The notes under the pieces: model-generated
The model's input: only the letters and a program-made list of their open reading frames with translations
The model's database searches: none
Told to the model about the DNA's origin: nothing
Source: JAKAIY01 sp963809385
GTDB lineage: Bacteria; Chloroflexota; Ktedonobacteria; Ktedonobacterales; JADMIN01
Direction of reading: 5' to 3'
Assembly: GCA_963809385.1 (NCBI GenBank)
Contig: CAWEJL010000018.1
Span: 124,001 to 188,000 of the forward strand
DNA: 64,000 bases
Translations under genes and position numbers: made by a program
Part shown: positions 28,170 to 36,357 of the stretch, piece after piece
Layout of the letters: every line of letters starts with the position of its first letter
Numbering within the stretch: the stretch's first letter is position 1

Positions 28170-28706
28170 ATGCAGGCATATCTCGATACGGCCGCATCGC
28201 CCGCCGGGCCAGTGATCTTCGCCGTCAATGATGAAGGCGCGCTGGTCGGGCTGCGCTTCATCGAAGGGCAGTACACGCGCACGCTGCAGGAGGAGCTGAC
28301 GCGCGACGGCTACGAACTGGCGCGGGACATCGCGCGCACCGCGAGCGTACGCCAGCGGCTGGAAGAGTACGCCGCCGGGGCGCGGCTGGACTTCGACCTG
28401 CCGCTGGCGCCGCGCGGGACAGCGTGGCAGCGAACAGTGTGGCAGTCGCTGACGGAGATCCCCTGCGGCGAGACGCGCAACTACGCTGAGCTTGCCGCGA
28501 TGGCGGGACGCCCAGCCGCCGCGCGCGCCGCGGGCCGGGCCAACGCGACCAACCCTATCCCGCTCGTCATCCCGTGCCATCGCGTCATCGGCGCGGATGG
28601 CTCGCTCACTGGCTACGGCGGCGGCCTGCACATCAAGGAGCGGTTGCTGGCGCACGAGGCGCGCATCGCGGCGAACGCGAAGGCTATGACCGCGAACGCG
28701 CGCTAA
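28170..28706 (+). CDS. ogt: Methylated-DNA-protein-cysteine methyltransferase
   Basis: Suicide repair protein that takes methyl groups from O6-methylguanine. The active-site motif PCHRVIG contains the acceptor cysteine; upstream are the recognition-helix region CGETRNYAELAAMAG and RAAGRANATNPIPLVI. The GGAGGAG before ATG 28170 decides this start over an in-frame ATG at 28125 that overlaps the AlkA stop. The 178-residue length is standard. Together with the Ada/AlkA fusion it forms a two-gene alkylation-repair unit, probably induced by methylated Ada domain. Confidence 0.93.
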   Translation: MQAYLDTAASPAGPVIFAVNDEGALVGLRFIEGQYTRTLQEELTRDGYELARDIARTASVRQRLEEYAAGARLDFDLPLAPRGTAWQRTVWQSLTEIPCGETRNYAELAAMAGRPAAARAAGRANATNPIPLVIPCHRVIGADGSLTGYGGGLHIKERLLAHEARIAANAKAMTANAR

Positions 28707-28718
28707 CACCGCAGTCAC

Positions 28719-29279
28719 TCAGGGCCGCCACTGCTCCTCGTCGTACATGCCAGGCGCCAGGTAGGTCGGCGTGTACGACGGCTTGGGCCGCTGGCGCCAG
28801 GGCAGGCGTTTCCACGCCAGACCTAGCCCAGCCAGCGTGACGCCCAGGAGCAGGAAGAGACTCCCGATGATGCGGCCCGCGAGCAGGTTCTGCTCGGGGT
28901 GGTCATACGGGAAGGTGGTGTACATGCGCGAGCCCGCCCCGCTCGCGCTGGGGACGCTGATCGCCATAATCCAGGGGTGGCCCTGGTCCACCCAGATGCC
29001 GACCTGCGCGCCAGCCGGAAGGGCATCGGGCGGCGCGGGTGAATATTCACCGTCGTCCAGCTTGTAGACCGCCGGATCGTCCGTCAGGCGTAGCTCGTTG
29101 TGGTCGTACGAGCCGGCGGCGTTGTTCACAACCGTGTAGGACGCGACCGCGCCGTCTATGCGGACGTAATGGGCGGGGATCGTGTAGACGAGGGCGAGAA
29201 CACCAACCACCAGCGCGGCGATCGCGCAGACGAACATGCCCCAGCGCGTCCGCAGCAGCCCCATGACGAAGCGCGTCAT
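28719..29279 (-). CDS. DUF3592-like membrane protein
   Basis: Protein of 186 residues with an N-terminal membrane helix (GMFVCAIAALVVGVLALVYTI), a beta-rich outer domain of about 90 residues (HYVRIDGAVASYTVV, LPAGAQVGIWVDQGHP) and a second helix (IIGSLFLLLGVTLAGLGLAW). This two-helix sandwich resembles DUF3592 proteins, whose role is unknown. It overlaps the TPR gene by four bases, and the two are likely cotranscribed and functionally linked. It converges on ogt with a 12-base gap. Confidence 0.65.
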   Translation of the reverse strand: MTRFVMGLLRTRWGMFVCAIAALVVGVLALVYTIPAHYVRIDGAVASYTVVNNAAGSYDHNELRLTDDPAVYKLDDGEYSPAPPDALPAGAQVGIWVDQGHPWIMAISVPSASGAGSRMYTTFPYDHPEQNLLAGRIIGSLFLLLGVTLAGLGLAWKRLPWRQRPKPSYTPTYLAPGMYDEEQWRP

Positions 29280-30403
29280 GCGAAGCCGCCGCTCGCGCGC
29301 TCAGCCAGCTTCTTGCGGATCATCTCGCCACGGACCAAGGCGGCGTTGAACGGCATGACGCTCAGGGCGCGCTCGTTGCAGGCGAGCGCCTCCTGATAGC
29401 GCTGGAGGCTGTAGAGCGCGATCGAGAGGTTGTGCCACAGCCAGGGATCGTTCGCTTCGGTTTCGAGCAACGTCCGGTACGCAGAGACGGCTTCTTCGTA
29501 GCGCTTCATGTCCATCAGCAGGTTGGCGTAGGAAACGCGTGCGATGGTTCGGCTCTCGGGTGACTGCGCTCGCGCGATCGCCTGCTCATAACAGGCCAAC
29601 GCCTTCTCATACTGGCCGTACCGCTGGAAGAGCGTCGCCTCGATGCCCGGCAGGCGCTGATGGTTGGGGGCGATCGCCTGCGCCCGCGCGAGCGTCTCCT
29701 GGGCAAGCTGCAGCCAGCGTGGATCGGAGACGCAGGCAAGCAGCCGCGCGCGCGTGAGGAGCGCGTCGGCGTTGTCAGGGTCCACCGCCTGCGCCTGTGC
29801 GATGAAGCGCAGGCCCTGCTGCAATCCCACCGGCGAGAATATGTTCCCAACGAGATAGGACAGGGGATACATGAGCTCCGCCGCGCCGATGTAGCACCAC
29901 GGCGCGGGCATGCTGGCGAATACCTGGATCGGTTCGCGGAACTTGCTCCAGTCCCCGGTCACGCGACGTACGAACGTCAACGTCTGGTAGAACAGCCGTT
30001 GCGCCTCTGAATCTGAGACAGTGACCTGATTTCCCCATGGTACCGCGATCAGTTGCCGCACATAGCTCTCGACCTGTGGCTGCCGTTCGCGCTGGATTTT
30101 CGACAGATTGCGCGGCAGCGGTGGGATAGGCATCGCCCGACCGCTCTTCAGCGCTGTTTTCACCTGACGGTCAGCCCATCTGTTCGCGCGTATGAATGGC
30201 GCACGCGCTTCCAGGGCGAGCGAGAAAATGGCGAGGAGTGCGAAAAGTCCTGCGGCGATATAGCCGATCAGATGGTTCTTCTCGGCTTCCTGCGCGGACG
30301 AGGTGGGCAGGAACGTGAGCGCCGCCGCGAGAAACGCCAGCGCCACGAGCGTGATGATGCGCCCGCTCCGGCTGCCAGTGGCCATGTCTATTAGCTGTCG
30401 CAC
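29276..30403 (-). CDS. Membrane-anchored TPR protein
   Basis: About 375 residues. The GTG at 30403 is preceded by AAGGAGA; ATG 30385 is an alternative. Two membrane helices near the N-terminus (RIITLVALAFLAAALTFL and IGYIAAGLFALLAIFSLAL) are followed by a linker and, from about residue 190, helical repeats with the TPR pattern: GLRFIAQAQAVDPDNADALL, ALACYEQAIARAQSPESR, AVSAYRTLLETEANDPWLW and ALACNERALSVMPFNAAL. It is a scaffold for protein contacts on one face of the membrane. Partners are unknown, but the coupled DUF3592-like gene is the obvious candidate. Confidence 0.75.
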   Translation of the reverse strand: MRQLIDMATGSRSGRIITLVALAFLAAALTFLPTSSAQEAEKNHLIGYIAAGLFALLAIFSLALEARAPFIRANRWADRQVKTALKSGRAMPIPPLPRNLSKIQRERQPQVESYVRQLIAVPWGNQVTVSDSEAQRLFYQTLTFVRRVTGDWSKFREPIQVFASMPAPWCYIGAAELMYPLSYLVGNIFSPVGLQQGLRFIAQAQAVDPDNADALLTRARLLACVSDPRWLQLAQETLARAQAIAPNHQRLPGIEATLFQRYGQYEKALACYEQAIARAQSPESRTIARVSYANLLMDMKRYEEAVSAYRTLLETEANDPWLWHNLSIALYSLQRYQEALACNERALSVMPFNAALVRGEMIRKKLAERASGGFA

Positions 30404-30641
30404 CAGGAAATCTCCTTGTCCGTCTCTGTGGCTGCTATCAATGGACCTGGCAGCGGGCCGAATTGCGGTCAAAAGATGGCAGTGCGATTGTACCGGATCC
30501 GCTCCCAGCGGGCAAGCGTAACGCTGGTTACCGCGCCCCGTCTTGCCTCGGCGCTCCGCTTCGTCCAGCCAATCCACATTGCTCTGGCGCTCCTCGCGTG
30601 AAACATCAGGCCCCACCCCGTGATACACTCACCTATGGAGC

Positions 30642-30684
30642 GGCCGGAGACGGCTCCGGCCCCGCCGGGAGCGATGTCGCTCCC
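30642..30684 (+). promoter_or_regulatory. Tandem hairpins in the leader of the aspartase/fumarase gene
   Basis: GGCCGGAG/CTCCGGCC (30642-30649 and 30654-30661, loop ACGG) and GGGAGCGA/TCGCTCCC (30667-30674 and 30677-30684) are two perfect 8-bp stems back to back. The second ends four bases before the Shine-Dalgarno AAGGAGG. They could govern translation or mRNA stability. No known riboswitch core was recognised. Confidence 0.55.
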
Positions 30685-30701
30685 ACCAAGGAGGCCATCC
30701 C

Positions 30702-32165
30702 ATGTCGGACTATGACACCCAGGCGGAGATGCGTATCGAGCACGACTCCCTGGGCGATAAAGCGGTGCCGGCCAGCGCCCTATGGGGCGTCCAGACCCAG
30801 CGCGCCGTCGAGAACTATCCCATCAGCGGCATGCACGCCCACCCGACGATGATCCGCGCCACCGTGCTGGTGAAGAAGGCCGCCGCGATCACTAACCGCG
30901 ACACGGGCCGCCTGGACGCGCACATTGCCAACGCGATCATCCAGGCCGCCGACGAGATTCTGGCTGGTAAGTGGCATGACCAGTTTGTGGTGGATGTCTA
31001 CCAGGCAGGCGCGGGCACCTCGCACAACATGAACGCCAACGAGACGCTGGCCAACCGCGCGATCGAGATTCTGGGCGGCAAGCGCGGCGAGTACCGCCTC
31101 GTCCACCCCAACGATCACGTCAACATGGCGCAGTCCACCAACGACACCTTCCCGACTTCGATGCGCGTCGCCACTGTCCTTGCGGTCAACGAGCTGCTGC
31201 CCGCGTTGGAGAATCTGGCCGCCGCGTTCGAGGAGAAAGGGCGCGAGTTCGACGGCATCGTCAAGTCGGGCCGCACGCACCTGCAGGATGCGACGCCGAT
31301 CCGCCTCGGCCAGGAGTTCGCCGCCTACGGCCTCACCCTGCGCCGCGACGTGGACCGCTTGCGCTACAGCCGCGAGACGCTCTACGAGCTGAACGTCGGC
31401 GGCACCGCCGTCGGCACCGGACTGAACGCCGAGCCGGCCTATATCGCTGGCATGGCGCGCGTGCTGGGCGAGCTGACCGGCCAGCCGTTCCGCAGCGCCG
31501 AGTCGCTGGTGCAGATCGCGCCCAGCATGTCCTCGTTTGTCGAGGTCTCCGGCGCGCTGCGCGTGCTGGCCACCGACCTGATCAAGATCGCCAACGACTT
31601 GCGGCTGCTGTCCTCCGGCCCGGCCACCGGATTCTACGAGATCGTGTTGCCCGCCGTGCAGCCAGGCTCCTCGATCATGCCGGGCAAGGTCAATCCCTCG
31701 ATGGCCGAGATGCTCAACATGATCTGCTTCCAGGTCCTCGGCAACGACACCTGTGTCACCTTCGCCGCGCAGGCCGGTCAACTGGAGTTGAACGTGATGA
31801 TGCCGGTCATCATCCACAACGTGCTCCAGTCGCTGACGATCCTGACCAATGGCATGGAGACCTTCACGACGCGCTGTGTGACGGGGATCGTAGCCAACGG
31901 GGAACGCTGCGAGGCGTACGCCTTCAAGAGCGCCAGCCTGGTGACGGCGCTGGCGCCCTACATCGGCTATGAGGCCTCCGCCGCCATCGCCAAGGAGCAG
32001 GTCGCCAGCGGGCGCGACATCCGCGAGATCGTGCGTGAGAAGAACCTCGTGCCGGAGGGAGATCTGGCGATTATCCTGGAGCCGAAAGCGATGACCGAGC
32101 CGGGCATCGCGGGCCAGGGCCGTACGGAAACCCCTATCCTCGGCCATGCCAGCGCCGGGGGCTGA
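30702..32165 (+). CDS. aspA: Aspartate ammonia-lyase / class II fumarase family enzyme
   Basis: Homotetrameric lyase of 487 residues. Family motifs: HPNDHVNMAQSTNDTFPT, SGRTHLQDATPIRLGQE and the signature GSSIMPGKVNPS with the catalytic serine. The C-terminal features lean to aspartase over fumarase: AAQAGQLELNVMMPVI, GIVANGERCEAYAFKS and the end region SGRDIREIVREKNLVPEGDL. Fumarase remains possible. Aspartase would interconvert aspartate with fumarate and ammonia. AAGGAGG lies seven bases before the ATG, after two leader hairpins. Confidence 0.82.
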   Translation: MSDYDTQAEMRIEHDSLGDKAVPASALWGVQTQRAVENYPISGMHAHPTMIRATVLVKKAAAITNRDTGRLDAHIANAIIQAADEILAGKWHDQFVVDVYQAGAGTSHNMNANETLANRAIEILGGKRGEYRLVHPNDHVNMAQSTNDTFPTSMRVATVLAVNELLPALENLAAAFEEKGREFDGIVKSGRTHLQDATPIRLGQEFAAYGLTLRRDVDRLRYSRETLYELNVGGTAVGTGLNAEPAYIAGMARVLGELTGQPFRSAESLVQIAPSMSSFVEVSGALRVLATDLIKIANDLRLLSSGPATGFYEIVLPAVQPGSSIMPGKVNPSMAEMLNMICFQVLGNDTCVTFAAQAGQLELNVMMPVIIHNVLQSLTILTNGMETFTTRCVTGIVANGERCEAYAFKSASLVTALAPYIGYEASAAIAKEQVASGRDIREIVREKNLVPEGDLAIILEPKAMTEPGIAGQGRTETPILGHASAGG

Positions 32166-32197
32166 TCGCTCGCCCGCCGCTCACATCGCGCTGATAG

Positions 32198-32237
32198 CAT
32201 CGCCCGCTCGCATCCATTCGGTTGCGGGCGGGCGATG
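32198..32237. terminator. Terminator-like hairpin
   Basis: CATCGCCCGCTCGCA (32198-32212) pairs with TGCGGGCGGGCGATG (32223-32237) with one wobble pair. It lies 33 bases after the lyase stop. No T-tract follows, so it may act as an mRNA 3' stabiliser or a weak terminator. Confidence 0.6.
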
Positions 32238-32440
32238 TGGCATGGAGGAATATCACACCCACGCCTATCAGGCGATCATTGGCGCGCCGCTTGCGGATCT
32301 CAGCTATGAGCGCGGGGCGGGGTCATGCGCTACGAGACGCGTAGCTGGCCATACGCTCCGCTGCGGAGCGTGTCACATATCATGAGCCAGCCCGAGATCG
32401 CGCTTTGAGTGAGTGACCTCGGAGACGAGAGGAGTCCAGC

Positions 32441-32653
32441 ATGGCAGAGAGCGTGTATAAGGTCATCACGCTGATTGGTGTGAGCTCTGAGTCCTGGGAG
32501 AAGGCGGCGTCCGCGGCGATTTCCCAGGCGTCACACAGCCTCCGGGACTTGCGCGTCGGCAGGGTGGTTGAGCAGGACATCCACATCGAGAATGGGAGTC
32601 TAACGTATCGCATCAAGCTCGAAGTCTCCTTCAAGTACGAGCACGGAGACTGA
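32441..32653 (+). CDS. Dodecin family flavin-binding protein
   Basis: Small protein of 70 residues matching dodecin along its whole length: VYKVITLIGVSSESWEKAAS, AISQASHSLRDLRVGRVVEQ and IENGSLTYRIKLEVSFKYE. Dodecins assemble into dodecamers that store or buffer flavins. The GAGAGGAG upstream supports the ATG at 32441. It stands alone between convergent or unrelated genes. Specificity for riboflavin, FMN or lumichrome cannot be read from this sequence. Confidence 0.93.
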   Translation: MAESVYKVITLIGVSSESWEKAASAAISQASHSLRDLRVGRVVEQDIHIENGSLTYRIKLEVSFKYEHGD

Positions 32654-32743
32654 TTGCTCGCTCGCGTATGACCGCGCATCCGGGCCGGTACGCTGTTCTC
32701 CCAAAACGGCGTACTCGCCCGCTTTCTCGGTGTAGGCGGCGCG

Positions 32744-33466
32744 CTAGACCAGTTCCCTCAGCGCGCGGATGATGCGGCTAGGCCGCGCTGGCGCGTCGGG
32801 CGGCAGCGCTCGCCCGCCGGGGTTGACCCATACGCCGGTGATGCCGAGCCGTTGCGGCGCCAGCACGTCGTTCTCCAGGTTATCGCCCACCATCCAGGTG
32901 GATTCTGGGGCAGCCTGGAGCGCGTCCAGCGCATGGCGATAGACCCGCTCATCGGGCTTGCCGCAGCCGAACTCACCCTCGATCACAATCACCTCGAACC
33001 ACTGCGCCAGGGCGAAGCTCTCGACCTTGCGCCGCTGCCCCGCCGCCGCGCCATTCGTGATGAGTCCCATGCGGACACCGCGCTCCTTCAGCCGCGCCAG
33101 TGTATCGAGCGCGCCGGGTAGCGGCTCGAGCATTTGCGCATTACGCAGCGCGGCATAGTCTGTGGCGATGCGCCCGGCGAGCGCGCTTGCGCCACCGATT
33201 TTCAAGCTAACCAGCGCTTCGGCCACGATCACGCGCCGCACCGCTTGCAAGCTTAGGCGGCTGGCGCGGATACGCTTGGGGTCGTTCCAGTACAGGTCGC
33301 GTGTCCGCTGGATGGCGGCGTTGAGGTCGTGGGCGCTGAGCGGCGCCATGTCGGAGGCGTAGCGCGCCGTGATACGTTCCCAGCAGGCGTCGGCCCCGGC
33401 GGAGTCGTCGAGGATCGTGTCATCGAGGTCGAGCAGCAGCGTGGATGGCAGGGTATTGGGCGTCAA
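32744..33466 (-). CDS. HAD-superfamily hydrolase
   Basis: Phosphatase-like protein of 240 residues. HAD motif I is DLDDTILD (nucleophile and acid aspartates), motif II LITNGAA, motif III lysine in GCGKPDERVY and motif IV GDNLENDVLAP. A helical cap of about 100 residues sits between motifs I and II (C1 cap), as in YjjG-like nucleotide phosphatases and 2-haloacid dehalogenase relatives. Substrate unresolved. Its stop lies 90 bases past the dodecin stop in convergent orientation. Confidence 0.9.
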   Translation of the reverse strand: MTPNTLPSTLLLDLDDTILDDSAGADACWERITARYASDMAPLSAHDLNAAIQRTRDLYWNDPKRIRASRLSLQAVRRVIVAEALVSLKIGGASALAGRIATDYAALRNAQMLEPLPGALDTLARLKERGVRMGLITNGAAAGQRRKVESFALAQWFEVIVIEGEFGCGKPDERVYRHALDALQAAPESTWMVGDNLENDVLAPQRLGITGVWVNPGGRALPPDAPARPSRIIRALRELV

Positions 33467-33508
33467 GAGCGCTTCCTCCAGGTGAGTCCGAGTGGCGCCT
33501 GACCCATG

Positions 33509-34624
33509 CTAGCTGGCGGGGCGGGCGCGGCGTAGCTCCTCGAAGAGCTGGCGCTCGTGGTCGGTCAGGCGGTCGGGGAGCATGGCCATCACGCGCACCA
33601 GCAGGTTGCCATGTCCGCCGCCGTTGAGCTTGGGCATGCCCTTGCCTGTGACGCGGAAGACGCGGCCATTCTGGGTCTCTGGCGGGATGGTGAGGGTGAT
33701 GCGCTTGCCATCAATCAGCGAGACCGGCAACTCGCCACCCAGCACGACCGTCGTCAGTGGCGCGTGCGCTTCCAGCACGAGGTCATCGCCGCGCCGCTCG
33801 TACTGCGGGTCCGGGCGCACGGTCACTTTGAGGAAGAGATCGCCGCGCGCGCTATTATTGGGGCCGGGCTGCCCCTCGCCCCCCACGCGCACCCGCGTCC
33901 CGGTGTCCACTCCGGCGGGGATGCTGACGGTGATGCGGCGCTCGCGCTCGATGGAACCCGTTCCGCCACAGACGGCGCAGGCGCGCCCGCTGAACTTGCC
34001 CGTGCCTGAGCAGGTCAGGCATATCTCTGGCTGATTGATGGTGTAGAGCCGCTTGGCGCCAGAGTAGGCTTCGCGCAGGGTGATCTCGACCGGCTGCTCC
34101 ACGTCTTCGCCCTTGAGCGCTCCGCTGCCGCTGGCTGTCCCGGTCGCGGTGGTCGTGCTGCGGCCGCGCGCGGTGGAGGCGCCAGCGGTGTTGGAGCCGC
34201 TGGATGCGCCAGGCGAGCCGCCCGCGCGGCGGGAGCCAAAGAGCGCGTCGAAGAAATCAGAGAAGCCAGTCGGGTCGGTGGCGTCATAGGTGCGGGATGA
34301 GGAGCCAGCGCTCCCGGCGTCCCCTCGTCCGCGTGTCCCAAACGGCGCGCGCGCGCGCCCTGAGGCTGACGGATTCCCGCCACCGAATGCGTCGCGCAAG
34401 TTGAAGCCGTTCGCGTCATACGTGCGGCGCTTCTCTGGGTCTGAGAGGATCTCGTAGGCTTCGTTGATCGCCTTGAAGCGTGTCTCGGCCTGCTTGTTGC
34501 CGGGATTGACATCGGGGTGGTATTTCCGCGCGAGCTGACGGTACGCCTTCTTGATCTCGTCGGCGCTGGCGGATTTACTCACCCCGAGCACGCTATAGTA
34601 GTCTTTTTGCTCCATGACGCTCAA
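33509..34624 (-). CDS. dnaJ: DnaJ-family co-chaperone with half zinc finger
   Basis: Stimulates DnaK ATPase. The J domain (residues 4-72) has YYSVLGVSKSASADEIKKAY and the HPD motif in KYHPDVNPG. A Gly/Ser/Thr-rich linker of about 110 residues follows, unusually long, with FSDFFDALFG inside. The zinc region holds only two CxxCxGxG-like motifs (CLTCSGTG and CAVCGGTG) where canonical DnaJ has four. The C-terminal substrate domains are complete (GDLFLKVTVRPDPQYERRGDD). The TTG at 34624 has GGAG seven bases before it; ATG 34615 is the alternative. It lies downstream of grpE, 180 bases away, with no dnaK between. Confidence 0.9.
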   Translation of the reverse strand: MSVMEQKDYYSVLGVSKSASADEIKKAYRQLARKYHPDVNPGNKQAETRFKAINEAYEILSDPEKRRTYDANGFNLRDAFGGGNPSASGRARAPFGTRGRGDAGSAGSSSRTYDATDPTGFSDFFDALFGSRRAGGSPGASSGSNTAGASTARGRSTTTATGTASGSGALKGEDVEQPVEITLREAYSGAKRLYTINQPEICLTCSGTGKFSGRACAVCGGTGSIERERRITVSIPAGVDTGTRVRVGGEGQPGPNNSARGDLFLKVTVRPDPQYERRGDDLVLEAHAPLTTVVLGGELPVSLIDGKRITLTIPPETQNGRVFRVTGKGMPKLNGGGHGNLLVRVMAMLPDRLTDHERQLFEELRRARPAS

Positions 34625-34805
34625 TCGCTCGCTCCGACGCTCTGGCTGGCCGCCGCTTGCTTTGGCGCGTGGGCGGTCTCGCGCGCCTCGTTTCTGAGTA
34701 CGCTTGTGACCGGGTTTTGGTTGGGCGTGACCGCCAACCGTCTACCGGGAAACCTCCTGAAAAGGACCACCAGCGGCGCCACACGAGCGGAGCGGTGGCC
34801 CGGTA

Positions 34806-35363
34806 TCAAGCCTCTGGGCCTGAGCTGACCTTGACGCGGGCGGGTCGCAGGGTGTCATCGCCCAGCTTGTAGCCCCGGCGGATCTCCTCGACCACAGTAC
34901 CCTCAGGATGCTCATCCGATGGGATTGTCTCGATGGCCTCGTGGACGTAGGGATCGAATGGCTCGCCGACGGTGGACACAGCGGTCAATCCCTCAGCCTT
35001 GAGCAGCTCGTTGAGCTGCCACTGGAGCATGCGCATGCCCTGCTGGAGGCTCTCGCGGTCCATCGTATCCTGAAAGGCGAGGGCGCGTTCCAGATTGTCC
35101 ACGACGTCGAGCACCTTGCCCAGGAGCTCGCGCTTCTCGCGGCGCACCTTGTCGCCAGCCACGCGCTCCTGACGCTTGCGGAAATTTTCCATCTCGGCGC
35201 GCTCACGCAGGAAACGGTCCCAGTTCTGGGAGGCTTCGGCTTTGGCCGCTTCGAGTTGGGTTTCCAGCTCGGCGATGCGCGCCGCTGGGTTGGCTTGTTC
35301 GCTTCCCGCCGTGGGTTCCTCTCCGCCGGGCGCCTGTTGTACCTTGTCGTTGGGATCTGCCAT
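34806..35363 (-). CDS. grpE: Nucleotide exchange factor GrpE
   Basis: GrpE releases ADP from DnaK. The 185-residue protein has an acidic N-terminus, a long coiled coil (RIAELETQLEAAKAEASQNW, RAEMENFRKRQERVAGDKVR) and the beta-domain pattern GEPFDPYVHEAIETIPSDEH and VVEEIRRGYKLGDDTLRPA. It is first in the minus-strand unit with dnaJ. A strong promoter with an inverted repeat across the -10 lies 66 bases upstream. The usual CIRCE element (TTAGCACTC-N9-GAGTGCTAA) was not found. Confidence 0.95.
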   Translation of the reverse strand: MADPNDKVQQAPGGEEPTAGSEQANPAARIAELETQLEAAKAEASQNWDRFLRERAEMENFRKRQERVAGDKVRREKRELLGKVLDVVDNLERALAFQDTMDRESLQQGMRMLQWQLNELLKAEGLTAVSTVGEPFDPYVHEAIETIPSDEHPEGTVVEEIRRGYKLGDDTLRPARVKVSSGPEA

Positions 35364-35422
35364 TTATATATGCTCCATGCGATGGACGCTCGATGGCCCG
35401 AGTGGCCGTTGCTGAGTGTATC

Positions 35423-35458
35423 GCGGGAAGTATAGTCCCGCTGTTTTCGGGCTGTCAA
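35423..35458 (-). promoter_or_regulatory. grpE promoter with inverted repeat over the -10
   Basis: On the minus strand TTGACA (35458-35453), an 18-base spacer and TATACT (35434-35429) make a strong sigma-70-type promoter. GCGGGA and TCCCGC flank the -10 element symmetrically (35423-35441), a likely operator for a repressor. Confidence 0.7.
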
Positions 35459-35856
35459 ACGCGCGCCCGGTTTGGCGTGGCGCGCTCGACTAGCGCCGGG
35501 TCGTGTTCGCTCAGGACTTGCGGGCCTGATGTTGCTCTACGGAGCGGCGTTCGTCTTGTGAAGAAAGGGCCATGCGCCGCGCTGATATTTGTGGCGCTGA
35601 GGAACCTCACCAGCTTTCTCCCCGAAAGCCATACGGTGGGGCCGCCGGTTTCCTTTCTCATACGCCCCAGGCGCTCACACACGGTTATTCCGGGACTTAT
35701 CTCCCCCGTCGCGCGAATGCGCGAGGTTATCCAAAGCTATCCAAAGCTATTTAGGGTTGTCTGTGTGAGCGGTGTCATGGGAGATGGGCGCCCAGCGCGA
35801 GTAGACGCGGACGAACAGGAGCGCGCGGAGTTGCGCGCACGGAAGAGAGTGACATC
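35459..35856. other. Intergenic between grpE and the TraR gene
   Basis: About 400 bases without a credible gene. Short frames exist but have no start site or family-like sequence. A tandem repeat TATCCAAAGC occurs twice plus a partial copy at about 35732-35754, roughly 100 bases before the TraR gene, and could be an activator or repressor site. Confidence 0.45.
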
Positions 35857-36222
35857 ATGACCCTCCTCACGACCCACACTGGGCGGCGCAGACCGCCCGC
35901 GAAAGCGAGCCTGCCGGGAGCGCGGGCGCAGGCGCTGCGGCGGCTGGAGCGCGAGCATGTCGCGCTGCTGCTGGCGATCTCGGAGTTGGAAGCGGGCGCG
36001 CGTGGGGCCGAGAGCCCCGAGTTGCGCGCGGCGCTGCTGCCGTTGCTGCGGACTGATCTCGTGCGGGCGCAGTATGCGCTGCGACGCGCCGCGGCTGGCC
36101 AGTATGGCATGTGCGACCACTGCGGGCGCTCAGTCGCGGCGCGCCAGCTGGAGCTGAACCCCGCCACCACGCGCTGCCCGGTCTGCTCCGCGCATGCCCG
36201 GCGCGGGCCTGGCTCCGTCTGA
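35857..36222 (+). CDS. TraR/DksA-type zinc finger protein
   Basis: Protein of 121 residues. A helical hairpin-like N-terminal part (EREHVALLLAISELEAG ... LRTDLVRAQYALRRA) leads to a C4 zinc finger, MCDHCGRSV ... TRCPVCSAH, as in DksA/TraR proteins that bind the RNA polymerase secondary channel. The coiled-coil part is shorter than in DksA and its tip lacks an obvious acidic DxxDxA motif. The start ATG has a weak GAGAG upstream. It may act in stress or stringent control. Confidence 0.82.
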   Translation: MTLLTTHTGRRRPPAKASLPGARAQALRRLEREHVALLLAISELEAGARGAESPELRAALLPLLRTDLVRAQYALRRAAAGQYGMCDHCGRSVAARQLELNPATTRCPVCSAHARRGPGSV

Positions 36223-36303
36223 GCATCCTGGCGCCGTGGTCTGCGGCGCCCATAATCACAGCGACGAACATGAAGCGCGCTCTCCCTTCTGGGGGAGAAT
36301 GAC

Positions 36304-36341
36304 GAGACCGCCGGGGAAGAAATATCTTCTCCGGCGGTCTC
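36304..36341. terminator. Hairpin between convergent genes
   Basis: GAGACCGCCGG (36304-36314) pairs with CCGGCGGTCTC (36331-36341), extended inward by GAAGA/TCTTC. It lies between the convergent TraR and 36.4-kb genes. No T-tract, but the stem is very stable. Confidence 0.7.
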
Positions 36342-36357
36342 GCGCTGTCTGGAATCG

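Noticed and set aside
34625..34805. Possible missing dnaK or small gene between grpE and dnaJ
   Set aside because: Only 180 bases, with no frame showing DnaK motifs or a start site.
35364..35460. CIRCE element for HrcA
   Set aside because: No TTAGCACTC/GAGTGCTAA pair is present; only GAGTG fragments.
35393..35860. 155-residue open frame upstream of the TraR gene
   Set aside because: No ribosome-binding site, Arg/Val/Ser-rich composition without domain pattern, and it overlaps the grpE promoter.
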